DNA from: Marisa cornuarietis
Lineage: Eukaryota; Mollusca; Gastropoda; Architaenioglossa; Ampullariidae
Direction of reading: 5' to 3'
Assembly (NCBI GenBank): GCA_004794655.1
Contig: SMMW01000588.1
Span: forward strand, 372,001 to 436,000
DNA: 64,000 nt
In this document: piece after piece, positions 48,192 to 64,000 of the stretch
Layout: each line of letters starts with the position of its first letter
Position numbering within the stretch: the stretch's first letter is position 1
Notes under the pieces: generated by a model
What the model was told of the DNA's origin: nothing
Databases searched by the model: none
Seen by the model: only the letters and a program-made list of their open reading frames with translations
Made by a program: the position numbers and the translations under genes

Positions 48192-49355
48192 ATGGCTGAT
48201 GACTCTCTTAGGAATAGAGGTGTTGAAACATCAGAACCATCTTCATCGTTTTCGTATAATGCAGATGGATATATACTTTTGGCAGAAGCAATCATAAACG
48301 ACGACTTTGAGAAAGTTTTCGAACTTGTAGCAATAAAAGGCTTGAATCCAAATGATTTTAAACAAGGACACAATCCCGTGTGTCTTGCGTCAATGGAGGG
48401 ACGCTACAAAATACTGAGTTTGCTTTTGGATCATGGTGGTGATCCAGACCACCCAGATTCTACAGATCACATGTGGCTTCGACGACCCATTCACTTGGCT
48501 TCATCGAAAGGTCATCTGGAGTGTGTTAAGTGTCTTTTGGAGAATGGTGTTGATGTCAACAGCCGTGATAGTGACCATCGCACTCCGCTTCATTGGGCAG
48601 CCACGCATGGACACACTCATGTAGTAGAGTGCCTGATTGAAAACGGAGCAGCAATCAATATGGCACAGATAGATGGCTTTACACCTTTGCATGCAGCCAC
48701 GTGCCTTGGACACACAAATGTTTGTAATCTGTTGATTCGTAGTGGTGCGGATATTAACAGGACCGACCGGGACAACTGGACTGCCTTACATACAGCTGCA
48801 TGTTACGGCTATGACGATGTTGTAGCATTGTTGCTGGAGGCAGGTGCACAGGTTGATCAGGAGACAAGTGATGAGGAAACTGCGTTTCATATTGCATGCA
48901 GCAGTGGAAATGAAACAATCGCCAAACTTCTCTACCAACAAGGTGCCAAAATAAATGTTGCTAACATAAATGGCTACACACCTTTTCATCTTGCCGTTTA
49001 CTATAACAAATATGATGTTGCCCGCTTTCTGGTTACAATAAATGCAGATATAGACACAGTAAATGCTGTTGGGCAAACACCTTTTCAACTGGCGGCACTC
49101 AGAGGGGAACAAAGACTGCTTCAGTTGATGATTGAGGCAGGCTGCAAAGTCGTGAATCACTGCACAGCACCAGTAGCTGCAAAAGCCAACAGCTTGGCAG
49201 AGCAAATCCAGTATCTGGCAACCAATCCACGCTTACTGAGAGAACTTTGTTGCATTAAGATTCGTAAGATACTTGGTTCAACGATGATGGATGACATTGT
49301 ATTTCTCCCAATACCAGAGTCTCTAAAAGATATCATTGCCCTCAGGCATGTTTGA
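48192..49355 (+). CDS. Ankyrin repeat and SOCS box (ASB-type) protein, single exon
   Basis: The frame encodes 387 residues from the ATG at 48192 (context ggctATGgct); an in-frame ATG at 48114 is possible but the intervening residues look like leader sequence. About eight to nine ankyrin repeats run from near residue 60 to 325 (RRPIHLASSKGHLECVKCLL, RTPLHWAATHGHTHVVECLI, FTPLHAATCLGHTNVCNLLI, WTALHTAACYGYDDVVALLL and so on). The C-terminus is a SOCS box: RLLRELCCIKIRKILG fits an elongin-BC box and LPIPESLKDII a cullin-5 box. ASB proteins are substrate receptors of cullin-5 ubiquitin ligases. Which ASB it is cannot be decided by eye. AATAAA at 49556-49561. Confidence 0.88.
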   Translation: MADDSLRNRGVETSEPSSSFSYNADGYILLAEAIINDDFEKVFELVAIKGLNPNDFKQGHNPVCLASMEGRYKILSLLLDHGGDPDHPDSTDHMWLRRPIHLASSKGHLECVKCLLENGVDVNSRDSDHRTPLHWAATHGHTHVVECLIENGAAINMAQIDGFTPLHAATCLGHTNVCNLLIRSGADINRTDRDNWTALHTAACYGYDDVVALLLEAGAQVDQETSDEETAFHIACSSGNETIAKLLYQQGAKINVANINGYTPFHLAVYYNKYDVARFLVTINADIDTVNAVGQTPFQLAALRGEQRLLQLMIEAGCKVVNHCTAPVAAKANSLAEQIQYLATNPRLLRELCCIKIRKILGSTMMDDIVFLPIPESLKDIIALRHV

Positions 49356-51820
49356 AAACTCTTTCTAACTTGCTTAAGAGTCTTAGTTCTTCAGCAGTAT
49401 TTGCTCAGAAATGAGCATTATGTAAACTGATTTACAATACTTTATGCTGCCACAGACTGTACAGTGGCTTGTGACATTACATTGCTTATATTGTAAATGT
49501 TATTTATTTTTTCTTGGGCTACTTTTTTCCTGATTTACAGATTTTATTTGTTGCAAATAAATGACACTGACAAGGCTCATGACCAGTTGTAGCTGTGCAG
49601 CCTACTATGCTTACATGCTGTGGTATCTACTGCCATTTATCTAGTTGACTTACTTGTTAATGTTACTTCTAACAGATGAAAATGAAACTTTCCTGTAACA
49701 AAATTAATTATGCTTTTTCAATAGAAAAATTCTCAGAATGTTGTGTTCTCTTTATGTGTAAACTTGAAGGCTTTTAAGACATTTTTTCCAATGCTATTGG
49801 AAATAATTTCCCAAAATCTGAGGGATTAACCCCTGCTGTTTGTCAACACAAGCCTACACACATCACTATGCTCAGAAAGAGATCAAAAGCATTACATCCA
49901 GAAGTCCATAGATATAAACTTATGTTGTCATGACAACAGCCAATGGGAGAGAAAAGAGCATGGGTCAATTGAGGATGTCAAGAGACTGGTGGAGTTGACC
50001 TCTTCCTGTGTATATTTTGGTATACGTACAGGTTCTTGCAATGCCACAAAGATCAGTACCATCACATTTTGGTCTTGATAAAATCTTGTTTTCTTAGCTC
50101 TTCCCACATGCGCAAAAGTCCTTTTAGATTTTCTTAAGTTTGCATGAATGGATGTATATTTGTGTGATGGTGATGGTGTGCATGAGGGACAGGTATACAC
50201 AATTTAGGTTGCAGCTATAGCTGTAATGCGTCTTTCATTTGCTCCATGTGAAGAGAACAGTGATCACAATTATACATTAAAATGCCTGCATTCACTGAGT
50301 TAAAAGATTTAGAATACAGAAATAGTTTTTACTTTGAATAACATGCTGGACTAAAATACTACCAATGTATTTGTTTTGTGAAGTGTAATACTTTTGAAAA
50401 TATCAGTTGATTATATGGGAAGTTCAAGAGAACTATTTACTTAAAGGCTGAACTTGCAGCAGGAAGGAATGAGTTGGCCTCAGGAGAGGAAGGCGAGGGT
50501 ACTTGCCAGGCCAGATGGAAGCAATTAGCATGACTACTATGTACTTAGCTTCTCTTCTTTCTCTCCCAGGTCAAACCATTCTTTCCTGCCTAGTCTAAAA
50601 TGCTCCAAAGAAAAAAGTATTGGAAAGTAGTCATTGTCAAGGTGTCTGAGGACAACTGTTGACAAATTCTGAAAATACTTGCATACAAAATCTACATAAA
50701 TATGCATATGGAATGCTAAACCTTTGTGGATTGCCATAGACTAAAACCACGTAAATGAAACAAATTTTACTTATCAGTTGTGAACATAGTAATGGGTACT
50801 ATTTTTTAACCAGGATATAATTTTTTTATTATGATAGACATGAGCCACATAATACAGTACCACTGTTACTGCAGTTAAAAAGAAGGCATACACGTCCTTT
50901 AAAAGCAAAATATATTTTTTATTTTAAAGTTTAAAATCAACTAATTATAAATGTGATTTGTTAACTAATTTCTGTTGCAACCATATTAACAGTGTACCTA
51001 TTAATTTTTGGAACAATTTATTAATTTTTTTATTTTTAGGGGATGAAAGCATCATGGCTGGTACTTGTGTGAAGCATTCTAGACACTAGTGCGGAGAAAG
51101 AAAAAAGAGCGGCAGCCAAATTTCCCCTATGCAGGAGGTCAGCATGATGTGATCGGAAAGACCAACTGGGCTGATAAGATATCCTGGGAAAAGGCCGTGG
51201 AGACAATGGTAGCAGAGTGCGGCAATCTTTTACTCAATGCGAGCATGGACAGGCAGCTAGCGCAAGTCACTTGGTGGTGTCAAATGATCAGATTTGCGTG
51301 TCAGACAGTCGCATGTATATAGTTGTTTGGTGGTTCTCTAAGCAGGCTGTTGGGAAGGCCAACGTACGGAGTTGAAGCAGTCCAGCAGATGTGTTTGTGG
51401 AGGAAACTGCTAAAACGGTCTAATATAGTTAATTGTGTTAATTCTAATTACTAATTTACTTGTAAACCAAATACCTAGTTCTCTTGTAAGAATGGTGCAT
51501 CAGTTAAAGTCACACTGAGATTTCTGACCGTCTGGGAGAGTGGGATGCTCACACCAGAAATGTAAAAGTGGTGGAAGGTAGTGTAACTTTATGCTTAGAG
51601 CTGTATACGTTTAATAATAATGATGACGATGATGGAGAATTATATACATTTCTACACTGTACACTCAGTGTACAGGATACTCAATTTATTAGAACCTAGA
51701 TTTTGTCTTCATTCACCTGTAATTTGTTCGTTTTTATCCACTATGAGTTCACAGTGTTCTCTGTGGTGGTTGCAAAACTATTGCAGTTGAGAAACAAGGG
51801 GGACTCAAGTATAGCTGTGT
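49356..51820. other. 3' UTR and intergenic spacer
   Basis: After the poly(A) signal at 49556-49561, no gene is recognised. Short frames, for example at 51089-51322, have no domain I know and no convincing splice sites. The sequence becomes slightly more GC-rich after 51050, where decayed repeat sequence begins. Confidence 0.4.
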
Positions 51821-51829
51821 ACGTGTCGG

Positions 51830-52810
51830 CCCCGGGTTCCAGGTTGGACGCAATCGGCAAAGCAAGAAAGTCGTGAGAACAGAGCTTCACTGCAGCACGT
51901 GTGAATGTCAAATCGTTGGTTATCACAGACTAAGTGCAGTCAGGTATATGACTATAACCATTTCACGACAGTGCCGGAGAGACCACACATCACATGAAGT
52001 TGCTGGAGGAGGAGATTGTGGACAAGAGCATCAAAGGCAGCCGACAGCAGATTGACAGCAGTGAAATGTGATCCCGATTACAGCATGACAGCTAATCACT
52101 GACTACAAGGAACAATGGTATTTTTTGTGCTCACTCTAAGCAGATCGAAATGGCCCTATAGTAGCTTATAGTCTGCCAAGTGGCGGTGTGGTTGGAGAAA
52201 CACAGCTTTCTCCAGTATTTTGGATAGGAAATTGAGGTTTCAGACAGGACGATCATTTTTGTTATAACCGGACTTTTGCAGCGGGGTGACAACAGCATGT
52301 TTGAAAGAAGAGAGTATCGTGCCAGTCGACAATGAATGGTTGATGATGGATGTGATGACTGGAATCAGCAGATTTAGACACTCATGTGAGGAGGGAGAAA
52401 GAATCGGAATAAGGGAGCGAGATTTCTTCGGACATAGTTAATGTTTCTGATCTCGAGTTATGAAACAGTCACAGATTTATTGACAGGTGTCCTGAAGAAG
52501 ACTTGCTCGGACTGTCCGCTGATCGAGTTATTCAAGTCTGTCCTGATGCTATTTTCTCCATAAAATATTTTCTGGTAGCTTGTCAAGTGGAGCGATGTTA
52601 GGCAAAAAGCGAAAATCTTTGCTTTTGCCATCATCGACCCACCTTCTGAACTATTGCTCCCTTGATCCCCTTTTGAAAGCATTTTCACAAGGCGATCGCC
52701 TTCTTGTATGGCCACATCCTCGTCAAAGACAAGGCAAGGCTGGCCAAAGTCATCAAACAGGCAAGCAAAATAATCGACACTTCTACCATTCTCTGACTTT
52801 GCGGCCATAA
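51830..52810 (-). mobile_element. Decayed CR1/L2-like LINE, RT N-terminal part
   Basis: Read on the minus strand, frames give SIRTDLNNS (the linker before RT), then SFKHAVVTPLQKSGY, NLNFLSKILEKAV and LSAAFDALVHNLLLQQL. These are the same blocks, in order, as KHAVVRPLLKKS, NLSFLSKIIEKIV and LSAAFDTIDHSLLLHRL in the LINE at 12-13.5 kb, so it is a related but much older copy. Several stops and indels interrupt it. Confidence 0.75.
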
Positions 52811-52814
52811 AGAT

Positions 52815-53065
52815 GGCAAGTCATATTTCTATAGATCTTACATACCCTGTCTTCAATAAGAGCCACAAGGACAAAGGATTATGGTGTATTATATTGTAAT
52901 CTTAGCATTATTTTTGTTTAGGGGAGTGTGTGTGTGTTTGTTTTAGATAGGTATGTAACATGGTGTCTTCATTTGTAAGTGCTGTAAGACAAATTTATTT
53001 TTGACATGCCTTATATAGAAAATAAAGGTTGATCGATTAATTGTTGATTGATCGATTGATTCTTG
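52815..53065 (+). mobile_element. 3' tail of a non-LTR element with TTGATCGA repeats
   Basis: The stretch ends in AATAAAGGTTGATCGATTAA and then TTGATTGATCGATTGATT, a simple-repeat tail of the sort left by RTE- or I-type LINEs or their SINEs. The preceding 200 bp is AT-rich without coding potential. It abuts the decayed LINE on its left. Confidence 0.5.
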
Positions 53066-54142
53066 TTGAGGAACAATGCTCCAGCTTTAGATTGGTGTAC
53101 GGAATCGTTGCCACCCTATGATACAAGAATATATGTATGTGGATCGATATATACACTGCTGCTACAAAATACCATAGTAAATCTGCATTCATACGCCTTT
53201 AAAACAATCTTTGCCAGGTCAGCAGCAAGGTACAGTTTGCTATTTCACTCTTGATCAATCAGTGATGTCAGATATCTGTGTCCGGGCAACGCACCATCAC
53301 CTGGATGTTTTCTCCAATTGATGTTCAGCGCGGAGCCGCTGCTTCTTCGCATCCATCACTTCTGAGCCACGGTGCGGAGGTTGGTGACATGGCAAGAGGT
53401 AAGTGGAGGATGTTTGTCACGTACAGCGCTCAGTTGCAAGTCGTAGGCAAATACGGGGGATGGGGGTCAAGACTGAAATTTGAGATCCAAGATATATATA
53501 TATATATAAATCAGCCCAAGGCAAGAAGATTGATCAGTGAGTGACACATGCCTTGATGTGACGACGCGTTTAATGGGTCCTGGCTTTTTATAATCGAGGG
53601 CAAACGATTCTGGCAAGTGATCTGACAGTTCTTTGTCGCAAATTCCCTGTGATACGAATCGCAGTCAGCCAGTCGATGACCGATTCTGTATAGAGCACAG
53701 TGCGTGGGGTAGCGAATCGGCTGAACTAGATCGGCTTAGCTAGATAACATTCGTGCAGCAGTGATTTTAGGCGTTCACGTAAAAGCAACGTGAGAAAAAC
53801 GTCGAAGATAATAAAACTGCTGGTGTTTAATGACGCACACCGACCAAGAAGAAAAGGAAATTCGGCGAGAGTCGTGGAGGATATTTCTTTTCTAGGCAGG
53901 AGGCGATAGACATACAGGAAGATTATACATCGGTGAACGTCATCTAGTCTAGCACAGAGCTCAAAAGCTTCGTTATCTTTATTGTTACTGTTGTTTCTTT
54001 ATTTATTATCTTACATGCATAATTCATACAGATGTTCAAAGATATTCACACTCCCCTTGGAATGAAGCTTTGTTCCATGGGATTTCAATTATTAATATCT
54101 GCAGAATATGTACAAATATATAACAAACATATCTTTTCAATC

Positions 54143-54412
54143 TTGGTAGTTTTTATGAAGCGAGAGTAAGTCGTTTCTCCAGGGCAAAATGGGGAACTCA
54201 AAGAAAAGACTCTTGTTTCCAAAATTAAAAAAGCGGTGTCCTTATTGTTTCTTTACAATAGGTTATCTTTGCCACTGCTTTATAACTATGGCTCCAGGAA
54301 TAATACATATCCTGCAGGGTCTGGACACTGATTTATAACCTTGGAAACAAGACACTCGAGTTCTCAATGTTGCCCCAGGGCAATGACTTACCCTCATTTC
54401 ATAACTAGGGCG
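54143..54412. repeat. Foldback (long inverted repeat) element
   Basis: The left arm (about 54143-54240) and the reverse complement of the right arm (about 54320-54412) align over roughly 90 bp with mismatches and small gaps: gagagtaagtcgtttctcca against gagggtaagtcattgccctg, then actcttgtttcc against gtgtcttgtttcc, then gcggtgtcc against tcagtgtcc. A loop of about 80 bp lies between. No coding capacity. A foldback MITE is the simplest reading. Confidence 0.65.
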
Positions 54413-55119
54413 CTTGGCATTGAGACCAGGTGTTACTTGGACCTAGAATGTATAATGATTAACCCTGAGCATCACTCCAGGTAACCTGATATGGTGTTAA
54501 GCTTGAGGACTGCTCTGGATTAACCATTTCTAAATAACATTATGAGCCCAATTAAAGCTTCAGGTTGAAATCAAACACTACTATCTTGATGGCATAAAAA
54601 GAAGTGAATATACTGATGAAAAACCTTCTTCAATACAAAATCATCACAATTCGTTTTGACATATCTTTAAAATGTATACATTTCTCATATTAGCACATTC
54701 TGACACCAGTGATGTGTTCACATACTATGTGATTATTGATTATTGAATATGTAGAGTGATTTCCCCAGGTGGAGCTGAATTCACAAATACATGTAGTAAA
54801 ATGTTTCCTTGCATATTTATATGAACATTTAAAATTCATGATGACACCAGTGGGGTTACCATACTGATTTTAAAAGAGATAACAAATCAAGAGCAAGAAG
54901 TGCACTGTGGAGACTTCGTAATATCTATAGTTCAAAGGAGAGCTTAGATACAAAATGGTAGGTAAGCTTAATACAAATTTTCTGCAGAAAAATCCACTTG
55001 TGATGACTTGGTCCTCACAAAATTCCCGAGATCATGACAACTTGCACCAGATCTACAATGCTTTAACTTGTATGGATGAAATAACAGGATAAGACAGTCC
55101 TATGTGATTTTGTGTATGC

Positions 55120-55120
<1 letters not shown>

Positions 55121-55166
<46 letters not shown>
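55121..55166. repeat. GT dinucleotide microsatellite
   Basis: About 46 bp of nearly pure TG repeats, the longest simple repeat in the window. Shorter GT/CA runs occur at about 7470-7490, 10645-10663, 24152-24166 and 62156-62180. Confidence 0.9.
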
Positions 55167-55167
<1 letters not shown>

Positions 55168-56598
55168 ACACTTACTTTATGCATGGATCTTGCAGATTGT
55201 TAAAAATGTTGAACTTGACTGGGTTGATATCTTTTGGAAATCTTTGGAAGTTTTGCTGCAATAGTTTCTTTTTGGACTTGGAAGACATTAAAGGAGACTG
55301 GATTAATACTCATGATTATTGACAAAATTTATTCACATAATCATATGGTTTTAAGTCACTGGTCAGGTGGTACATGATTTAAAGCTAATAACTTTAAGAA
55401 ACTGTAAACGGCAACATATTAAGTAAGACAGCTAGAACTTCAACAGGAATCTACGTTCCACCTAAAATTTTAAAATTAAAATCTATTTTTCATTGCTGTT
55501 ATACATAGTCCTCTACAGCTTATAGAAGCAACAATATATCATTCCAGTCAAAAATAAATAAATTTTAAGGAATGCCTTTAGTACTTCAGGCATACAATCT
55601 GACTAGCAAATGTTAAAATAGATATCAAAAAACACTTGACATGTTATCTCATCACATAAAAATCACATCTACATCTCACAATACATTGTCTTGAGATGCC
55701 ATTGGTATGATATAATGTAAAATATGCAACAACAAGAAAAAAATCAACAGTGCTGATGACTGATCTATAAAACTGTACAGTCTCTCCAGAAATGGACATT
55801 TGTGAGCAGCTTGTTTTTTTTTTTTAAGTTTCAGACATTTGTACTGAATAAAAAAAAATTCAAATGCTACATCAAATATCAATATTATCTTCATGTTTGT
55901 CCTAAGAGGTCTTGTAAATGTATTAACTCTTATTAATAATTTTACTTACATGGTGCAGTATTCAAGCCTTGTGAGAAAGCTTTACAAATCACAGCATCCA
56001 TGGGAATAGTCATAACAAATGTAAATATGAAGTAAATTGATCTAATTAAAGTAGATTTTTTAAGGCAAATAGTTGATTAAATAGTTACCAAAAAGACAAT
56101 CCTGGATAAAATTAACCCCTCCTTAGCTCCTGCAAACAAATATTGAACAGTTACATACTAAAAAATTGAAGACATTGAGCAGTGTACCTATTACACACAC
56201 ACACACAAACACACACTTCCTGATAATGAAGATTGAGGTGGTTGTAACCTAAGTTACAAAATGAAACAATGCAATACTAAAAGCATGACCTGGCCTAAGA
56301 AAGCCAGATAACTAACAGTTATCTCCTCTTGCCATTACTTGAGTATGAACAATGACATAAGTATGTCTTTTATACTCTGCAGTTTTTGTTTGCTTCTCTA
56401 CAATGTGCTTGCAGTGTTTGCTATCAAATACTTATTGTTATAAATAATGCATTAAGGGTCATATATAATTTTAAATAGAAGAAATTCCTTTGACAGCAGG
56501 ATTTAAAATGTTCGAAAAGCTCTGCTTTCATTGTGACAAGGCAACATCAATATCCAAGACTTTTCATTTAACAAGTAAATACTTATTAGATGATAATA

Positions 56599-60996
<4,398 letters not shown>

Positions 60997-63929
60997 ATGA
61001 AAAAAGACAATATAAAGTTTAAACATTCTCCTTCTAAGAGTCTTCAAAAATCTGTTTTGAAAAAGACCAAAGCCTATCAAACGCAAGGCAACACGGAGCT
61101 GAGCATAATCACTCAACAGAGGTCATCTCTAAGGAAGAAGGCTGTATCAACCAAAAAAATTGGCTCTGTTAACAGTTCTCTGAACCAGACACCAGAGACG
61201 CTGAGCCAAATTAGTTCAATCATGCCATCTGAAGAATCTACAGTGCTTTCACCCTCATACAAGCAGTCTCTTAGAAAGGGTCAGATAGATGCAACATGGG
61301 AATTAGCTGTGGATAAAGCAAGAGGTCAGCCTGATGGAGCAGAAAAATCATTTAGTAGAAAATCTCCCAAGCCAGCACAAAAGCAGACTCTTGGTCCAGA
61401 CAAAGAAAAAACTCTTGCAAAGGAAAAAGAAAATACCAAAGAGAAAAAGAAAAAGAATGTTGCTGCCAAGTACATTAAGGTACATTACTTTTATATGTAA
61501 TAGTTTCATTACTAAATATATGTAAATAAAATTTCCACTAGATTCAGTTTCTTAATATGAAAATGAGAAAATTGCAATTTGCTTTACTCAACACACTGGT
61601 CATTAATTTAAGTCATTATGTATTCTTTGGACATTGCCTGTGGATACAATAGTGGCAAGAAAGGTATTTAAACTATTTAAAACTTATTTTTTTTATAGTT
61701 ATAGGCATTTTGTTTGATGTTACACTGTGATCAGGGTCCTCTGAAAAAAGCTGGCAGTAAACTGAAGACCCTGAAAAGTAAGGAAGCACCAGAGAAACAC
61801 CAAGGAGGCAAGCTCAAGAGGAAGTTTGATGAACCTTTACCTGATGAAACAACAGGTAAATCTTTAACCAGTCTAAACAACAAAAAAAAAACACACACAC
61901 ACGCTTTCATTGTTTTGATCTTAACTCTTTGTTGATGCCTTTCTTGCACTTGGTGAGATCTTAGGTTGAGTTAAAGAATTTATGGATTCTCATACTTTTT
62001 CCCATAATAACTTCATGAAAATTTTAGTTTATGAATGAAATGAATGGGTTTGCATATTGGAGTTAACTTTGGGTCACTACACTAAAGGGTCTTCTTTAAA
62101 AAGTCCAAGGCAAGAACAAAGTCCGAAGCAGAAAGGCATGGATGCCTGTGAATGTGTGTGTGCGTGTGTGTGTGTGTGTGCAAAAATCATTAAAGAAAAC
62201 TACAAAGCATCTTTAACACCTTATTTAAGTATTTGTCAAGGTACCCATAAGACACACAAAAAAGTTTAAAACGTCCTTTAAAATCATGGGTACAAGGGTA
62301 TTAAAAATAAACCTTAAGTTGCCAAGCTTCACAGATGGGAAAATTGCTTTGAGAGGTTTAAGTTGACATTTTTTTACTATGTTTATACATGCTGGTCTTT
62401 CTTACATGAGATCATTGCTTAGTTTCATTGACTTTCTCTGATATGTTATTAGTTCCAAAGAAAGCAAAAATGACATTTAAGGAGAAAAAGAAGGAGCGTA
62501 AAATGATGAAGAACAATTACGACCTGATCCATTCAGCCAAGTTCATCTGGGAAGAACTAAGAAAGTTTGTTTTCTTATTTCATTTGCTCATGATTTCAAA
62601 TTGTAGATTAATTACTGGAAGAGATTTCTTATTATGTTCTCGTATTTATGTTATTGTTTCTTGACAAATTATAGTAAGCTACAAAAGTAATGGTAGTAAT
62701 AACAGTTTGAATTTAAAATAGTAAAAGATTTCACACTAAAAATTGAAGATGCAATGTTAGCCTTTCTTCTGTGCCTTTACTAGGTCAGGTGACATGACCA
62801 TAGTAATGACCAGATAATAGGCTCCATTTTTTTTCTCAAACCATCGAAAGTTGTTTCCTTTACATTGAGCTTATTTTCCTGTGTGCAGAGTGCTCCCCAG
62901 ACTAATGGGGCACCCTGCACGTCATAGGTGCTAGCTCACTGACAGTCAACTTTTGAGCAAATAGCCTGTTATCTCCTATGGTCATGTCTGTCACGTTATG
63001 CGATTGGGGTCTACTTATTTCACATTACCAGGCACACTCACAGTCACGTTCAGCAGATGCTCATACACCTGATGCAAGCTTCTCAGTGAAAAAAAAACTC
63101 ACGTAGGGACAGCACAAAATAAAAATTTATTTACAGTAGCTAAATATGAACAATAACAACCCCCAAGAAAACACAGAATGGAGAAAAAGACTTGTGAACA
63201 CCCACACAACCAAGCAGCACACAGGGATGCCACAACCCGCCTGAGTGGGCAACAAAACAAAACAACCCTCTGTGCCACCATGCCGTGTGCCCTCATCTTC
63301 CCGACCCCTGCTCGCTAGCTGGCCAAATACTGTTCAAGGCCTGAAAGGTAACTTTAACGGTAGATGTACAAAAAGGGGCACAGCCTGAGTCCTTGATGGC
63401 GATCTGCTCCGGAGCATGGTATTACTAGTGCGGCATCCATTACCCACTGTCTCCCGGCTTGTGTAGACCCAGGTGTTGCTCCTCTGCCGGCCACGATCTT
63501 GAGACAAATCTTGCTCCTCTTCAAAGCTCTAAAACGGGGTCCCACTTGATGAGACTTGGCCCAATACAAGTCCAGTACGGTGGCCCTGCAGCGGGATCCG
63601 CCAACAGCCCCCGGCTGCAGTGGTAACAACACACCACCAAATGGTGATCCGAAGGTTTCCTATGTCTGATAGAAGTGCAACTAGCTATACTCACTGTGGG
63701 AATAGGCCAAACCTTATTCTTCTAAAACGAAGACATAAAAACGGAAAGAAATGGATAGTAAGAGCTACCCATAATTAAAATTTCACCTAGTTTCATTTTG
63801 ATTGTGTTTAGCTTTATTTTGATGCTAAACCTTTTATATGGCTTGGTTAACAGACAGAACCTGCCCAAGGAAAGGCGAGAAGAGCTGTGCAAGAGTATGT
63901 TTGATAAAGTGCAAGGAAAGGTCAAAGAG
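60997..63929 (+). CDS. PUM3: Pumilio homolog 3 (PUF-A), 5' part, runs off the window
   Basis: PUM3 is a nucleolar RNA-binding protein needed for 60S ribosome assembly. Coding exons seen: 60997-61479, 61735-61855, 62453-62564, 63854-63929, phases 0, 1, 0 (AA split) and 0. The first two encode a very lysine-rich, low-complexity N-terminus (QKSVLKKTKAYQ, KEKENTKEKKKKN) as expected. Recognition comes from exons 3-4: KNNYDLIHSAKFIWEELRK and LPKERREELCKSMF, then DKVQGKVKE, which align with human TNYDIVVRAKQMWEILRR, DKEKRVKLMSDL and LIQGKIKT just before the PUF repeats. The PUF repeats themselves lie beyond the window. ATG at 60997 is the first in a frame blocked upstream by a stop at 60910. Confidence 0.88.
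62880..63720. repeat. GC-rich unclassified block in PUM3 intron 3
   Basis: The block is visibly more GC-rich than its surroundings and begins with a near-perfect hairpin, GTGCAGAGTGCTCCCC at 62883-62898 pairing with GGGGCACCCTGCAC at 62907-62920. A minus-strand frame of about 90 codons at 63354-63632 has no domain I know. It looks like an inserted repeat, but I cannot assign a class or find clean ends. Confidence 0.4.
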
Positions 63930-64000
63930 GTAAGGAGTCACAAAAGAGCCTTTATCTTTTTTATCCAGTTCTTGAAATATGTGTCTACAACTCCTCTCTT

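Larger units (their letters stand above)
53066..56598. other. Intergenic region before AK3
   Basis: No gene recognised. A CpG-richer patch at 53280-53900 could be an unrecognised first exon or old repeat; one small frame ends at ATGGCAAGAG followed by GTAAGT near 53400, but nothing downstream joins to it. It contains the foldback element at 54140-54415 and a GT microsatellite at 55121-55166. Confidence 0.4.

Noticed and set aside
52458..52808. 116-codon minus frame
   Set aside because: Its C-terminal half is the linker of the decayed LINE (SIRTDLNNS), not a host gene.
53278..53544. Possible first exon ending ATGGCAAGAG|GTAAGT
   Set aside because: The donor is good, but no downstream exon could be joined and the protein is too short to judge.
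62880..62945. Helitron 3' end
   Set aside because: A hairpin is present, but CTAG is followed by C instead of T and no 5' TC end was found.

Overview
This is a window of animal nuclear genome. The genes are split into many introns with canonical GT..AG borders, overall base composition is AT-rich, and there is abundant LINE, SINE and DNA-transposon debris. The gene content (galaxin-like cysteine-rich secreted protein, dihydropyrimidine dehydrogenase, C9orf72, BBS10, deoxyhypusine hydroxylase, GPATCH3, an ankyrin/SOCS-box protein, adenylate kinase 3, PUM3) together with the style of the repeats suggests a lophotrochozoan, most likely a mollusc. The phylum-level call is an inference from gene and repeat content, not a measured placement.

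Layout. 1-3.4 kb: no gene recognised, one degenerate satellite-like stretch at the very start. 3.5-8.25 kb (+): a galaxin-like gene with a TATA box, a signal-peptide exon 2.4 kb ahead of the first cysteine-rich exon, and a different C-terminal exon. 11.6-25.1 kb (+): a complete DPYD gene in 21 exons; the exon lengths sum to an open frame of 1031 codons plus stop. Intron 1 holds an antisense LINE with an intact reverse-transcriptase frame and intron 19 holds a decayed RTE-like LINE. 27.4-32.1 kb (-): complete C9orf72 in 8 coding exons, 485 codons. 32.6 kb (-): last exon of an unidentified multi-pass membrane protein. 35.2-37.2 kb (-): intronless BBS10. 37.8-39.5 kb (+): complete DOHH in 4 exons, head-to-head with BBS10. 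40.2-44.5 kb: a transposon cluster, made of a 3.4-kb hAT-like relic containing a 165-bp tandem duplication, one copy of which carries a TTAA-flanked MITE, followed by a deleted mariner. 46.1-47.8 kb (-): GPATCH3. 48.2-49.4 kb (+): an ankyrin/SOCS-box protein, head-to-head with GPATCH3. 51.8-54.4 kb: LINE remnants and a foldback element. 56.6-59.9 kb (-): complete AK3 in 5 exons. 61.0-63.9 kb (+): the first four coding exons of PUM3, running off the window.

The genes do not form a pathway. They are mostly housekeeping functions: pyrimidine catabolism (DPYD), autophagy and membrane-traffic control (C9orf72), ciliary chaperonin (BBS10), eIF5A hypusination (DOHH), mitochondrial nucleotide phosphotransfer (AK3) and nucleolar ribosome biogenesis (PUM3). 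Three neighbouring pairs are divergently arranged (BBS10/DOHH, GPATCH3/ankyrin-SOCS, AK3/PUM3), which fits shared bidirectional promoters. C9orf72, AK3 and PUM3 all lie on human 9p, so part of this order may reflect old chromosomal linkage. The most unusual items are the transposon with a built-in empty-site control at 42.9-43.5 kb, two GC-AG introns, the galaxin-like gene with an unrecognised C-terminal exon, and the unidentified membrane-protein exon.
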